Positions 24,290 to 37,200 are shown, counted from the first letter of the stretch. The stretch: 64,000 bases of DNA from Symbiodinium microadriaticum (GCA_001939145.1 LSRX01001099.1:182255-246254), one strand, 5' to 3'. Notes: a model not told the origin generated them from the letters alone. Made by a program: numbers and translations.

Positions 24290-26330
24290 CTCACCCCTGA
24301 CAGAGAGCTGTGCGCCCTTCCCAGCCCCAAGGATCTGAGCAGCTCCTTTTTCATGTGGTGACGGCGGAAGACAAGGTTTCGGCCGTTGCCCAGAAGCTGA
24401 AGGAAATTATGCCGCCGTTGCAAGCACAGCTGGTGATGCACAGCAACGCAACTTTGCAAGCACACATCAAGAGCCTCTTGACTTGATGATTTGGCAGTTG
24501 ATTACATACCTGGCAAGCCTCCTCCTATCCTAGCATTTGCTGTCAGTCAGAGTCGTTTCTGCCGAGGCTTGATCAGCTATCGCAAAAGCTCGGGGGCCAG
24601 AAAAGGCTTGGCAAGCCCCTTCAACTTTGCCCCCTTCTATTTGGAGGACGGCTGCCGCATCAGAAACAAAGCATGAAACGCCTGAAGCAGAATGATTCAC
24701 ACAGAAGAAACAGGAGTTTCTGGCTGCAAAGGGGTCCGAAATGCCAAGCAGGCAGGCCTTGCTGACATCATGTGACACGAAGCCCAAACTCTTCCTGCAT
24801 GCGCATGATCGGAGGCTGGTGTACATGGATTCGGACGTTGTCCTACAAGGTGATGTGGCCTTGCTCGCAAAGCTCGACATGGAAGGCCATCCAGTGGCAG
24901 CGGTGGAGGACTGCTCGCAGCACTTTGCTTCCCGACTGCAAGACATCGCGCAATGTTGAGGGGTTGCTGGCTCTGTGATTTCCTTGAGGGGACATCGAAC
25001 TCAGGATTTGTACATAGACTTTGAAGACTCTTGGCTGCCAAGTTACCTATGACCACGAGCTAGGTCAGCCTGGCTGTGCTCTTGTTAGGTCCGCACTTTG
25101 GAATCGGTTTTTGGTGGCCCAGGAGTTGTCGACCCTTGGCCTCAAGCGCCCCGGTGATGTTCTCAGATTTGGGCTGCGAATGTTTTGGCGGGAGAGCTTG
25201 CTGATGCTTCCTGTCGGCCCCAGAGGCTTGGAACCGGCGGAGTGCGTCTTCAACCGCGGTGTGTTCGTAATGGACGTCCGAAGGTGGAAGAAGCTGCAAA
25301 TCACCCGGGAGATTGAGCGCTGGATGGCGCGATACCGCGAATCGAAGAAAGACCCCGGGTGGCGAAGGAATTTGTTTTGGACGATACATTCGCGGAATGA
25401 GCTAGACCATTGGAAAGCGACAGCTCAAGAAAGTTATCTCCGGGCATCGGGCATTCCCGTTACTCGACTTGTGTCCTTCAGGACTTATACAAGTTCGGGC
25501 TCTCTCAGCCCCCGTGGCTTCTTGCTCTGCACGACAGATACAGCCATCTCAGCCTTGGTCTTGGATGAGAGGACTGGAAGGAAGTTTTTGAGGCTGTACA
25601 ATCTCACATGCTCAGGCGAGACCTGGAACTGTCGCGGTCTTGGCCGCGAAACATTGTCTCAGAAGGAGACACAATCATTCTCCGTGCAGAATTCTCTAGC
25701 AGACAGAGCAGACAGTGACAAACTAAACCTTGGCCTCTTCAAGTCTCAGGAGCTCAAGGAGTTGAAGGCTGACTTGAAGATGGACTTCAAGGCGCTGCAG
25801 AAGGCCGGAGTCCTGGGGGTCGTGACAGTCGTGACGTGCAGCACGGGAAACAATCCCGAGGCTGGATTGCGCCCTTCAGGGGATCAGGTGCGGCCTTACC
25901 TTGCGCTGGGTACCCAAAGTTTCGTGGGGATGTGCTTTGCCAGAATGTCTGTTGCTCAGCGGAGTGGGTCGATCGCATCTTGCAGCTCTAAGGTCCTGCT
26001 CAGCAGATGCCAAGCTGCTGCATTTCAACGGAAAGTTAAAACCGTGGCAGGCTGACAAATGGGCACAGAGCTCAGCAGTCGTCAGCGGTGAAACAAGCTG
26101 CTCGCTGCCTGCAGCAGAACTGAACAAGCTGAGCTCAGCGCACTGCCCGGCGAGGCTTCCGGGCAACGCGCTCCAATCTGCTTGGCGCATGGCAGCGCTT
26201 TACGCCAGCTGCAGCGGAAGGAGGTTGCTGGCAAGACTTTTGTGCGCTGTGCCGATTTGTGGCCAGAGTCCTGGGCTACTCACTCTTCCTCTGCCAGAAG
26301 AGAGAATTCTAGATACGGAAGCACTCAGAG
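24290..26330 (+). CDS. Glycosyltransferase family 8 (GT8) protein
   Basis: GT8 enzymes are Mn2+-dependent retaining transferases using nucleotide sugars. Exons in order: FHVVTAEDKVSAVAQKLKEI (about 24349-24410), the N-terminal nucleotide-binding strand; LASPFNFAPFYLED (about 24608-24650); RRLVYMDSDVVLQGDVALL (about 24811-24870), with the catalytic DxD motif as DSD; HPVAAVEDCSQHF; CVFNRGVFVMDVRRWKKL (about 25240-25295); LYKFGLSQPPWLLALHDRY (about 25484-25540); TWNCRGLGRE (about 25621); and AKLLHFNGKLKPWQ (about 26008-26050), the conserved C-terminal HFnG-KPW motif. FVRCADLWPESW near 26240 fits a C-terminal tail. Motif order and spacing are standard for the family. The N-terminus, where a signal anchor would be expected for a Golgi enzyme, was not identified. 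Donor sugar and acceptor are unknown. Confidence 0.85.
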
Positions 26331-26610
26331 TCCGTGTGCCCTGCTTTAACAAGGTCCTACTTCTTGTCGCCTCAAGCCGAGAGCCTCCTCCTCGCCGGTC
26401 GTGCGAGTACCTGATCGAGCAAATCAGCCGCTTCCAGGATGAACGCCAGACTGAGATGTGGGAGGCTGAACATGCAGACATCTGCAAAGACAGCTCGCTC
26501 GGCATCGCGAAGCACCGTACCCAATCGGTCGGCGTGTGTCCAGCTTGGTCAACACGTCTCCACAACTGACTCCATGACGCTCAGGGTGCATTTCCGATCT
26601 CTGCTTCTGG

Positions 26611-26904
26611 ATGGTTGACGATTCTGGTTTCAGCGCCGTTGAGCTCCAGATGTGTCCAGACATGGATGCACAAGAGACCGGAATGCCGCAAAAACAGCCA
26701 GCGCTCCTGTGTGATGTTTGTGATGCGGCGGTCCAAGTGAGACACAACTTGCAGCACACAGGCTTTGACCACCCTTGCCCCACATGTGGGCCAGCCAGCA
26801 TCGGCCATGTCATGTCCAGCGGATTTTGCCTTTCAGAAATCACCCCAGAGTTGCTGTCACATAGTACTGCAGCAGGCAAGGCAGTAGGCCCTCGCATCTC
26901 TTGA
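26611..26904 (+). CDS. Hypothetical small Cys-rich protein segment
   Basis: A 97-codon open segment contains LLCDVCDAAVQVRHNLQHTG and DHPCPTCGPASIGHV, that is two Cys-x2-Cys pairs with two intervening His, which could bind zinc. It lies downstream of the GT8 exons on the same strand. No named family is recognised, and whether it belongs to the GT8 gene or a separate one is unclear. Confidence 0.3.
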   Translation: MVDDSGFSAVELQMCPDMDAQETGMPQKQPALLCDVCDAAVQVRHNLQHTGFDHPCPTCGPASIGHVMSSGFCLSEITPELLSHSTAAGKAVGPRIS

Positions 26905-28144
26905 CTTGATAACCGCTAAATCCTGAATCGCTCTACGCCACAAACACATGGATGCCTTTGGATACATGGGTCTCTGGAGGCCCTCTTCGGACCGAGCGAG
27001 CAAACTGTGATACAGAAAGGTAGTGGGGACTCTTTTGTTTTGCAGTAGGTAAGAGGTTCTTGACTTTCGCGCTGGCGTGTGCTGCAACCCTGCAGGTGAG
27101 CAGGCTCCCGACTTGGCCGCTCTGCCCTTATCTGACTAGTGGCGAACGAAACTCGGAGAGAAGCAAGGTTACCTTTGCTTCCCGCACACCTCCAGCTTCG
27201 TGATGGAATGACGAGCTCGTGCTGCTGGCGAGGAGAACAGTGGCTGCTTGCAAAGACTTTGTCGTTCGACAGCCGCATGCTGATGGCAAAGCCTGCCAAT
27301 TCACGAGGGAGCTAAAGCTTGTCATGGTTTTGCAAGATTGATGAGTACTTGGCCGTGCACGAGCCAAGGCTAATGTGATTGGTCGGGTGTCTCGGAACCT
27401 AGAGGCGCGGGTCAGCTGGGACATGCTTGGCTTCTGAGATTGCTCTTCAGCTGCACACAAAAGAGGCGCAAGTGCCAACTGGTATCGCTCCAGACGCGCT
27501 CAGCAGCAACTTGGCAAACATGCACAGCGAACGTGGAGTTGCTTCCACACGAATCTGCACCGAAGGGTGACGGCGCGAAGCTAATTACTCAGTAGCTCGC
27601 CAAGTGCCACAGCAGTTTACGAAGGTCCAGGCGCAGCAGATGAGCCACCAAACTTAGCAGCCTCCGGAATAGTGTAGCCCGACCACTGCAAGGCGAAGTT
27701 CGGCGCACCAGCGCCAAGGCCGCAGGGCCACACCCGAATCCAACCTTGTCGGCGTTGGATTCGCCAATCAGTCGTGTACTGGTAGAGACATCTGAAAAAT
27801 TAGAATGGGCGCTTGCATCGCGCAGGCTGCACTTCGGCTCCGTACGCCCAGTCCCACACGAAGCTTTCGAACTTTCGAGCCAGTTCTGCAGACGAGGCGA
27901 ACTCCCACGGTAAAGAAGGGCCGTGCACTGTGCACCGGAGAAGTGCCTGCAGAGTTTGTTCCGTGCTCCCTGTGCTCGTCTTCATTCAACCAAGGAAGCC
28001 AGACGGCTCAAGGGTCCGCTAAGAGGTAAGAGCACAGCGGCATAGCCCTAGTCAACAGAGAGGGATTCCGAGGAGCAGGCGGGGCACGGCCGAACGGCCG
28101 AAGAAAGCCGCTAGTCACTGCTTTCGCTCCTCGGACCTCAAGCC
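26905..28144. other. Mostly no recognisable gene; one short candidate first exon
   Basis: A 74-codon frame at 27805-28029 begins MGACIAQAALRLRTPSPTRS, which superficially resembles an acylated N-terminus, but nothing else supports it. The last 100 bases before 28145 should hold the 5' UTR and trans-splice acceptor of the transporter gene. Confidence 0.3.
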
Positions 28145-31100
28145 ATGAACGAGCACGAGGTGATGACATGGCAAGCGTGGACGGTCCTGGCGATGATCCT
28201 GGTGACTTTGGTCCTGCTGTTCTTAGAGGTAGGCTCTCCGGAGCAGATCATGCTGGGGACCTTGGTCGTTTTGTGGAACATGGGCATTGTCTCGACGCCA
28301 GATGCTCTTGACGGTTTCTCAAACACCGGGCTTATTTCTATTGGTGCTCTTTTCATTGTGATGCAGGCAGTCGACAAGTCCAGGGTGGTGGACTACGCGG
28401 CACGTCGGATCTTGGGAGCGCAGATTTCAGACAGGGTGGTGTTGCTTCGCATTTGTTTCCTTGTCTTCGCGCTATCTGGATTCTGCAACAACACCCCATT
28501 GGTTGTCCTTTTCATGCCGATCGTCCGAGACTGGGCACGAACACATCAGCGAGCACCCTCTACTTTTCTTATTCCACTCAGCTACTCGGCAATCATGGGT
28601 GGCATGTTGACAACTATCGGGACCAGTACAAATTTGCTGGTGAACGGCTTGCTGGAGAAGGAAGGCTACAAACCGTTTGGCTTCTTCGAACCAGCCATCG
28701 TTGGGCTGCCCATGGGCATCCTGAGCTTCACCTTAATTATCCTTCTTGGTCCTCTGGTTCTGCCAGACAACAAGGGTGGTCTCTTCCGAGAAGTTCGAGA
28801 GCATGGCGACAATTTGGTCACTGCCTTGGATATTGCAGAGGCCAAGACTCTCCCGCCAAGCTTCCACGCTAGCCCATACAAGCTCTTGAACAGAAGTTCC
28901 TTCCATGTTGACTGAAGCTCACAGCGGCAGGACTCGCCGTGGGTGGGTCGGCCAGCTGTGGACGTACTCATCTCTATGGGGCTGCCACCCAGTAGCTTGT
29001 TGAAGATCCGGCGTCGGATGCAACTTGGCTGCACCCGTGATTTCCCAATCATGCTTCTTGCTTCAGAAAGGATACGAAAGATGTGATCCACAGAGGGCAA
29101 GGCTTGTGGCTTGCATGTCTGTCAGGGTCAGGAGCTGTTCTGTTTAAAAGCCCTCGATAATTCACCGGCGAGCTCAGGAGTACATCGAGGTTCACTTGGC
29201 CTAGGCGGTTTCTTTATGAATTACTGGGGTCTGTAGAGTCAGCTGGAACAGGGACTGCATGGTCTGCATAGGTGTGATGCAGATGTGATTGGACTGGGCA
29301 AGCCTATGTCCACCCGTTTTACAACTCAGGTATGACTGCTTGTAGTGCTGACGTTTAAGATGTCGGCACGTTTATGTAAGAGGACGACGGGGAGCTCCAG
29401 TGATCTCGAGTGCTCTCTTCATTGCACGGTTTTTCCGGACGTGTGCGTGGGACATCAGTTGTTTCGCCTCTGCAATAGATTTAGTCGTTGTCACATCGTC
29501 TTAGGAGTGGGACCCGGCTCGAGCTAGGCAAAGGGTGTAAGCAAGTATCGTCAAGTCGCTTGGCTTTAAACGTTTCTGAGGCCGGCTGACAAGGCACCTT
29601 CGCCATTGCATTTGACCCTCGGCTCGGCGGAGCCTAAAGAGTGTCCTGGTATCAAGCTGGATGCTCTGTCCTGTCTCCAACGGTTACACTTCAGCTTGGC
29701 AACGAGTTGTGCGCGGTATCCGAGGTTGATTTTGCCTCCGAGCGAAGCATCCACCAGCGATGAACTCGAGCACAGCTTCCAAGTTCGTTTTCTCAACTTA
29801 GACATTGAGGCTACTTGTGAGGGAGATCCAGATATTATGGAAGTGCAGCCTGTTCGCAACACTGACCCTCGGTCCTGACAGCAATAAGAATGCCTGGCGC
29901 ATGCTTGCGGAAATGACATCTGGGCGCGTAAAGGATACAGAGAGACTTATGTACAAATCCGGACTGCCAACTTAGGAGACAGCACAAGGCGGCGACCTGC
30001 TACTATTGTCGTTGCCCCGAGACAGGGTGGTGGAGGTAATGTCGAAGCAAGAACGTGGGATACGAGTTCGCAGTATGCACGCAAGCCAAGCTGCAACTGG
30101 ACAGTCTGAGTTCGTCGAATTAGTCCTCAGTGCCAGTTCTCCATTGCTGGGCCAGCCGATCTGCTCCATGGCCGAATCGAGCACTATGGGTGTCGTGTTG
30201 AAGGTGCTGCGTTTTTGTCGAACAAACACAGCTGACAGGCAATGCTGCTCAAATCGTCAGCGATGGCTACAACGCTGGCTTGATCGCCGTTCGATCGCGA
30301 TACTGGGGGACAAGCTTCGCCACCAGCGACAAGCCAGATGAGATGGGAGACAGCCCTTTCCGCAGGAAGTCCTCTGCTACTTTCATGGCGGGTGATGTGA
30401 TCCTTGTTTTGGGCGCTACAGGAAATTCGTACTCCAATTCACATTTCCTGCTAGTCACACGTCTTGGCTCGTTGCCCAAACCCATGTCTTGGTATGACGT
30501 GATTCCACTGGTGGTTTTTGTCCCGGCATTGGTGCTGACTTCACTGGACATGATCAGCATGGTGCAGCTTTCTGTCACACTGTCGTGCATGTTTATCCTC
30601 GGGGGCTGGATAAAGGCCAGCGACATCAGAACGATCGTCGATTGGCAGCTGCTGATCTTGATCGGATCGGCTTTGGGTGTCGCACAGGCGATGGCGAAAT
30701 CCGGCCTCGCAGCCGGCATCTCGCGAGGAATCATTGCCACGGGGCTTCCCAACTGGCTGGCGCCCTCACTCCTCTACCTTATCGTCATGGTCACAACCGA
30801 GATGGTGACGAACAATGCCGCAGCAGCACTGGGAGTTCCCTTGGCCGTCGACCTGGCGGAGAAGATGGGCCTCGCGTCACCTCACCCCTTGGTCTTGTCC
30901 TTATGACTTATGTGTTGAGGGAGCAAGTTCGAAGTTTGCGGAGCAGAACAGTCTGTGAAGCGCTGGTCCTTTGATTCTTTGATGCCAGGTCATGGTGGTC
31001 ATGATTGCTGCATCCACATCTTTTGCCAGCCCGATTGGCTACGCAACAAACCTCATCGCTGGCAGCTCAAAATCATGGCTTGTCATAAGATTCGCTGGAA

Positions 31101-31265
31101 CACGATAGCCGGTTCAAGACGGTGCTTCAATGCTTGCCCGTTGCTCAGGTCATGGGTCCAGGAGGCTACTCTTTCCTGGATTTTTTGAGGTTGGGTGGTT
31201 TGCTGGACTTGTTCTGGCTTATCGGAGTGAGCTGTCTTCTGCCATGGCTCTGGCCGATGGCGTGA
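28145..31265 (+). CDS. SLC13/SAC1-like anion (sulfate/dicarboxylate family) transporter with RCK-type insert
   Basis: A polytopic membrane transporter. The first exon (28145 to about 28860) starts MNEHEVMTWQAWTVLAM and has several helices, including GFSNTGLISIGALFIVMQAV, FALSGFCNNTPLVVLFMPIV and AIMGGMLTTIGTSTNLLVNG, the hallmark first-half SNT motif region. After a gap in recognisable coding (about 28915-29990), exons at about 30090 (FVELVLSASSPLLGQ) and about 30262-30420 (YNAGLIAVRSRYW...FMAGDVILVLGA) match an RCK/TrkA-C-type cytosolic domain, as in SAC1 and SLT proteins. The second membrane half follows: MSWYDVIPLVVFVPALVL, DWQLLILIGSALGVAQAMAK, VTTEMVTNNAAAALGVPLAV, IAASTSFASPIGYATNLIA (about 31005-31060) and VMGPGGYSFLDFLRLG (about 31150-31197). 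Stop TGA at 31263-31265 after WLWPMA. The substrate is inferred only from family membership; sulfate is plausible. Confidence 0.85.
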
Positions 31266-32439
31266 TGGCAGTTTCGTTGAATATGCATTTCTAGCTTTAA
31301 CTTTTTTATTTGCTGCGACGTGCCAAGCACGTGAAGAATCCGTTTGTTTTCCCACGTCGGACTGAAGGGAGGGACCCCCAGTCCCCAGGACCGGCCGAAC
31401 AGAGATAACGAAAAACAGGCAGAGTATGCAGAATGTGGACGAGGGCTACTCGTAGTAATGATCCGAGTCGGCCGGATACTTGGCATCCTACACTGCGGCC
31501 TTTAGGGCCCAGTGGGAGCAATTAGCTGCTTCAATCCCCGGCCACACAGGCCAAGCATGCGGAAGTCTCAGCTAGAGACAGCGCAAGTCTCAGTTAGAGA
31601 GGAGTCAGATTTCTTCTCACGGTTCGCGAGGTGCATGAAATTGCATGCATCTGCTACAGCAGGCTTGGCAAGGAGTCTTGCTGGCGCGCGGCAAGGTTTT
31701 GCCATTCTTGCCCCGTTCCTTTCTCTTCTGCGAGTTGTTTGCCACCAGGTACCTCATCATTAAGTTCAGTCGTCAAAACTCTTCTAAATCAAATTGTATG
31801 CAAGCAAAATCCACTTTCAGTGAGCTTACGGCCTTTTAACCGTATGCTCATCGAAGAGAGGCCACATGAAGCCACTCCTTTGGAGATGCTTTCAACCGGT
31901 GCACGCCTGCCTAATCCCCTTCGCGAACCAGACCCCTCCGCGGCCGAACAGCAGAGCCAAAACGTGATCTCGTCGCTCAGTGAGCTTCTCGCTTGGTCGG
32001 CCGTTGTTGCCTTGCTGCGCCGTCCACAGTTGCCAGGCCTCCCCGCTACAATGTGCCAGTGCACACAAGGCCGTGGGAGTGCCCGCTAGAAATGGTGGTT
32101 GATTGTGATTGTGGTTGCAAAGCAAAGTGAGGAGTTTAGGGCGGACTTAGCGTCACACAAAAAGTGCCCAAAGGCCGAGTCTTGCAGCCGGTCCAGGTCG
32201 AGAGTCTTTTCACGCGAGCACACAACCAGAGCTCTCTTCCGTCCCACCGCTGCCACAACAGACCCGTCTTAGCGCAAAGATCACAAACTCTGCAAGCTTT
32301 TGTAATACTAGGGGTTCGAGGCGAAACAAACTGCTGCCTGCCCGCTCCAGCTCGGCGCAGGTTACAACAGGCAAGCTTCCCGCATGGATCCACAGAGGCT
32401 GACACTCGTAGACGGCATGTTCGATTCATGCCTCAAGCC
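31266..32439. other. No recognisable gene
   Basis: Downstream of the transporter. Open frames on both strands are short and lack domain-like patterns. Nothing structural noticed. Confidence 0.4.
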
Positions 32440-33240
32440 ATGCAATGCCTTGCATACCTGCAGGCATCGGTGCAGCATGCACTACTGAGCTTTGGTACAA
32501 GGGCCGAGCCCTTGCTTTCAAAGCTGGCGGCCCTGTCGCAATCTCTCAGGCCCGGCATGGACACTGGGACAGTTGTCAACCCTTGGTTTTGCATCTCTGC
32601 TTGTTTGTGTGAATCTCGAGGGTGTCCGGAGGGAATCAAACCAAGACTCCCATCCTCAAGAGAAGCCACGAGAATCAACAGAGGTACAAAATTGTTGGGA
32701 TGAGGCCGAAGATGAAGCTATGCATCAACTGCTGCGATAGCTCTACTGAGATTCCGCCATATTCATCCGGAGTCTTTCTGCTTGAGTTGCCAGCCACCCT
32801 CGAGTTCCTTATCGATACCAACACCTGTAGCTGTCGTGTTTGGGGGGCTTGCCAGGGCAGCCAAGCAGAAGGCCGTGGAGCAAAGCCACGAGAACATCCG
32901 CTTGAAGCACCAGGCGGGATATAGAGGACTTTGAACCGAGCTTCCTGAGACTGAGAATTTACACACCCGAAGGTGGAAAAGCATGCACCATCCCAAGCTT
33001 GTTTGTTGAGATTTGCTGGCTGGCACAACGAGATCCTGTTGCACTCAGTCACTCAGGCCGGTATGTGCCTGAAGTTGGCCTCATCCTCGGCAGCTTCTCC
33101 AGCTACCCTCCAGTGGTGGGCTTCGTCGCACAGGCTGACCTCAAAAAGCAGAATCTCTTCTTTGAAGAGAGGAGGCGGCAGCTCCAACAGCAGGACGAGG
33201 TGGGCCTTCGCAAGAGTTCCGAACGGCTTTTGTAGTCCTG
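32440..33240 (+). CDS. Hypothetical multi-exon coding region
   Basis: Three consecutive plus-strand segments look protein-like: LACLQ-type helical sequence around 32440-32560 (LLSKLAALSQSLRPG), VAVVFGGLARAAKQKAVEQS (about 32827-32890), and DPVALSHSGRYVPEVGLILG followed by VVGFVAQADLKKQNLFFEER (about 33035-33180), ending at a TAG at 33233-33235. The last has a charged helical tail. No family recognised. This would be the last gene of the plus-strand block. Confidence 0.3.
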
Positions 33241-33872
33241 CCATAGGTCTCAGAAACTACTGTCACGATCCTCCTGAGACTAACAGGTGTTGATGAGCAC
33301 AAACCGCTCCCAGCTGGAAAGGCACCCATGGTCGCTGTGCATGGGGGCTAATGCCCCGGACTGGTTGGCTGATGCGCTACAGGTTCCGCATGGCCTCAGA
33401 AGATCTGGCAGCTGCCAGGTTGGGGCACAGGGTGTAAGAGGGCTCGGCCGGTTCGCAGCCGGGACTTTCCGGCTTTGCGAGGCAGCGCCTTCACGACGGC
33501 ATCCCCGCGACGCTTAGAACTAGGCTTGAAATGCAAGCATGGACGTCTTCTGATGCGGAGGAAAAAGTCGCTTGATCCTGCAAGCCGGTGATAGGTGTGG
33601 GAAATTTTGGGCTCGAGTTGAATACGACTTCCCGTGGCGAGTAGGCGGGTGACATGCCAATCCAGGAGCTCTGGAAGCACATCAACGCTTCTTTGCAAGT
33701 TTCGAGCAAGTCAGTTGCACTGATAGCCGGAACGATCTTACTGTGCAACATCGGGAGGAGCATGTTCGCCAAAATGGCTCGCCGAACACATTGCACATCT
33801 CTCTATTTGCGGCATACTTCTAAATCAGACCGGTCCTATGATCTCCTTCTCCCAGCTCCTTGGCATCTAAGG
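33241..33872. other. Sparse stretch left of the AT-rich island
   Basis: A 73-codon plus-strand frame at 33654-33875 contains a hydrophobic helix (SVALIAGTILLCNIG) and may be a small membrane-protein exon. Otherwise nothing is recognised. Confidence 0.25.
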
Positions 33873-36800
33873 TGATGAGATACTTACTATATAGAAAATT
33901 TTAATACATGACACAAACGATTAGTGTTATTTGTCAACGATATTGGAAACATAATTTGATGATAAGATGTAGATTTCTTCAGAAATATGATAGACGGAAA
34001 TTCATTTATTTTCAAGACATCTCAGTTGTTTGTGAGAAAGATGACAGCAGCAAAAAGATGAAAAGGATGTGACTTATTTATAGTCTTGAGGTAGAGGATT
34101 ATTCGTGTGGAGTCGTCAGACACTGCTATGCAGGAGCCAAAAAGTCCGAATAAGGATGAAATTATAAAGGATAAATCGCAATAACTCAAAGATATATTGA
34201 AGGATAATTTTTGTTACTTGAAAAATTTAGATCTGCTTAATTTCAATTAAAACGGTGTCGTGCTACTTGCATCCGTGATTCTGTGCGCGCCCCTGGTCCC
34301 TTGTAACTTGGTCCCTTGACGCGTTCCTTCTTGAAAGCCTCTTGTATGCCTGTCTCGCGGTACTAAAATTCTGGAAATGTTACACCGCGCAACCTTAGCT
34401 CCCGGTAGTAAAATCCGAGAGATTTCGGTAGCTTTAGGAAATCTCGAAGGTATTGATTGAGCTTTGCCAAATTTTGGTAACTTTAGGAGGCTTTATGCTC
34501 GGGGTCATTGAATTTGCAGGATATTTGGTAGGCAAGGGCTGTTTTGGCTTCAAGGTCGGAAAAACATGGAATACCAGTGTGACGTTGGATTCGAGGCACA
34601 TACTCTTTTCTGTTAGGCAGCTATAAGGAGACATTCTCGTGGTAATAAAATGCAGATTTCTGGTAGCGGCTCTAGTGCCGTGCTTTCTGAATATAAGCGT
34701 TTCCGTGTGTCGCTCTATGTGTCTGTGTGTGTGTGTGTGTGTTTATGTGCATGTGTGTGTGTGTGTGCATGTGCCTCTGTGTGTATTTGTAGGTATATTT
34801 GGATATATATATATATATGGAATGGATTTGTTTGTCCGCCCGTCTGTCTATTTATATCTATTTGTCTATCTGTTTTGTTTGTCATCTTAATTATATATGT
34901 AATTATCTCTGTTCTCTCTCTCTTTCTCTTATTTGAATTTTATTTATTAAATAATATGAGATTCTCTATTTATTTCTCTAGGCTCTATTCGTCTCTTAAT
35001 TTTTGTTTCTTTTTCTCTCTAGATTCATTTTGTATCTAGATATATTTATATATTTTTATTTAATATAATTATGAGAATTCTTATTCTTATAAGATTTATT
35101 GAAAAAAAAATTCTATTGAAATATATAAAAATATATAATTATTTTCGTATTTGGTCGAGAAATTTTGTAAAAAATAGAAAGGCTTTTTTATTTATTTATA
35201 GTTATATTTCTATTTTTATATCGTAAAATTTATGTGGGTATTTAATATTTTTAATAATAAACATTCAAAAATTTAAAGATATATTTCTTATAAGAATGAA
35301 AAAAAAATTATGATAATATAAAACAATGAAATTAAGTCTGATTTCTATTCGCTATGAGATTTATAAGAGAGATATTATAATAAGAAATATGAAATGAAAA
35401 AAATGAAATATATAAAAGCATATTAATTTTAAATTATAAAAATATTTTTTTAATATGAATTGGACGAATATTATATAGATATGAAGTTTTATATAATTGT
35501 TTGAATTTTAAAAATTATTACGATATATTCGGATATTAATTTGATAAGAAAAATATTATAATAATAAAAGAAAATTAAAGCCATATTAAATTATATTTCG
35601 ATTTTGATTTTTATATTTTCTATATTTGATATAAGAATATTAATTGAATGAATTGGACCGAATATATATATAAATATATTATTTTTTATATATAAGATTT
35701 TCTTTTATTTTATATATATATATCGAAGGCAGCAATAAAATACTAGAAATAAAAAAAAAAATAATAATAATAATAAATAAAAAATATATATAATGATAAT
35801 TAAATATCATTAATAAATCGAGAAGCAACAAAAAAACGCCAAAAATAGATAATAATGATTCGTCTTCGATTCTGAGGAAATATAGAAAGATAAAAGCGGA
35901 CGAAATACCTTCCAAGATAATAATCTTTTAATTTAAAAAAAAATAAATCTTCGAGATTTTTAAGACTTGACGAATTAAGAGAAGAAATAGTAGATAAAAT
36001 CGAGCGCTTCGCGAATGTATAATCTATGAAAATAATGACTTGATATTTAGTCGATTGAAATTGTCAAAATACAAACCTCAGAAATAATTATCAAAAGATA
36101 ATTAAGAAGCATGATCTTCGCTAAATCGTTCATAATAATAGCCTGCCGGTCGAGGTAAGCAAGTCAAGATAAGAATATGATCGTATATGAGAAAGCCGGG
36201 TATTTGGGAATAGCGCGAATATTATGAGTCTATATGCGACCTTAATAAATGAATAGAGAAAGCTTGCTATTCCCAGACCAGAACCACAAATGAGAAAGAA
36301 TGAAAGGATCGAGAATATACTAATTTAATACCAAAATAATAAAATAATTTGGAAACGGCTAGATATTGATTGGATCTATCGGAGTTCTTATGAGGATGAA
36401 TCGAAATATGAATCCGAAATAATTCTATTTATGAAGAGTCGTAGTAATAGAAATTATTTTTTCTAATAATCCAAAAGAATATAGGCTATCTGGCTTCGAA
36501 TAAGAGAAAATAGCGAAAATAGAAAGGGCAATTTCATTAAAGAAATCTTCGATAAAATCCTCCTCAGACCTAGAGAAAAAAAACAGTCGTATTAAATGCC
36601 CGATTCTAAAGAAAACAAAAAAATCGATATCTAGAATATCAATTTAGAAATCATTCGAATTTAATTCGGCCCGAAATTTTCGAAACCGAAAGAACATCAG
36701 AAATAAAATAAGAATAAAAATCTTATAGAATCATTCCAATGAATTTAATTTATGTAGTCTTTTGTTTTATAAATAAATAAAATCGAACCTCCAAAATTCA

Positions 36801-37200
36801 AAGAAATCGTATAAAATAGATTCATAAAGAAATTTATTTCGATTTTTATATATTAATAAACCAGATATTTCCTTTATATTAATGGATCTCCAAAAAAAAA
36901 AAACGAAATAACTATATATATTAGATACCTAACCTTATATCTAGAATAGCCTAAGAATATAAAAAGCCTCCTTAATTCCAAAACAGATTATATAAAATTA
37001 AGCCTAAATAATATGATATTATATTTATATGAATTAAAGATATGTTGAAAAAATATGCGAGAAATATCTTCGTCGTTGAAAAATTAATAATCTTTTCGAG
37101 GAGCCGATTATTAAGAATGTTTATCTTATAATTCATTTTCTTGAATAATTTATCTATCGGCCATAATGGTTTTGATAATTTTGTATTTCATAAATCAGTG
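33873..37200. repeat. A+T-rich island with internal microsatellites
   Basis: Base composition changes within a few tens of bases at both edges, from typical GC-balanced DNA to strongly A+T-rich sequence. Bases 34250-34640 are an intermediate-GC inclusion. Bases 34717-34780 are a TG-repeat. Bases 34900-35900 are the most A+T-rich, with AATAATAATAA and TATATA runs. From 35990 to 36700 GC rises slightly, with many TCGA and GCGA motifs. I found no convincing coding frame, tRNA or organelle gene. It lies between the last plus-strand and first minus-strand genes. Confidence 0.9.

Noticed and set aside
28138-28377. Minus-strand frame over the first transporter exon
   Set aside because: Antisense shadow of the membrane-protein exon.
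35990-36700. Idea that the AT-rich island is a decayed (RIP-like) fungal retrotransposon or organelle DNA
   Set aside because: I translated parts on the minus strand and saw no RT, integrase or organelle protein motif. In spot counts CpA was absent in one 60-base stretch but present five times in the next. Not supportable by eye.
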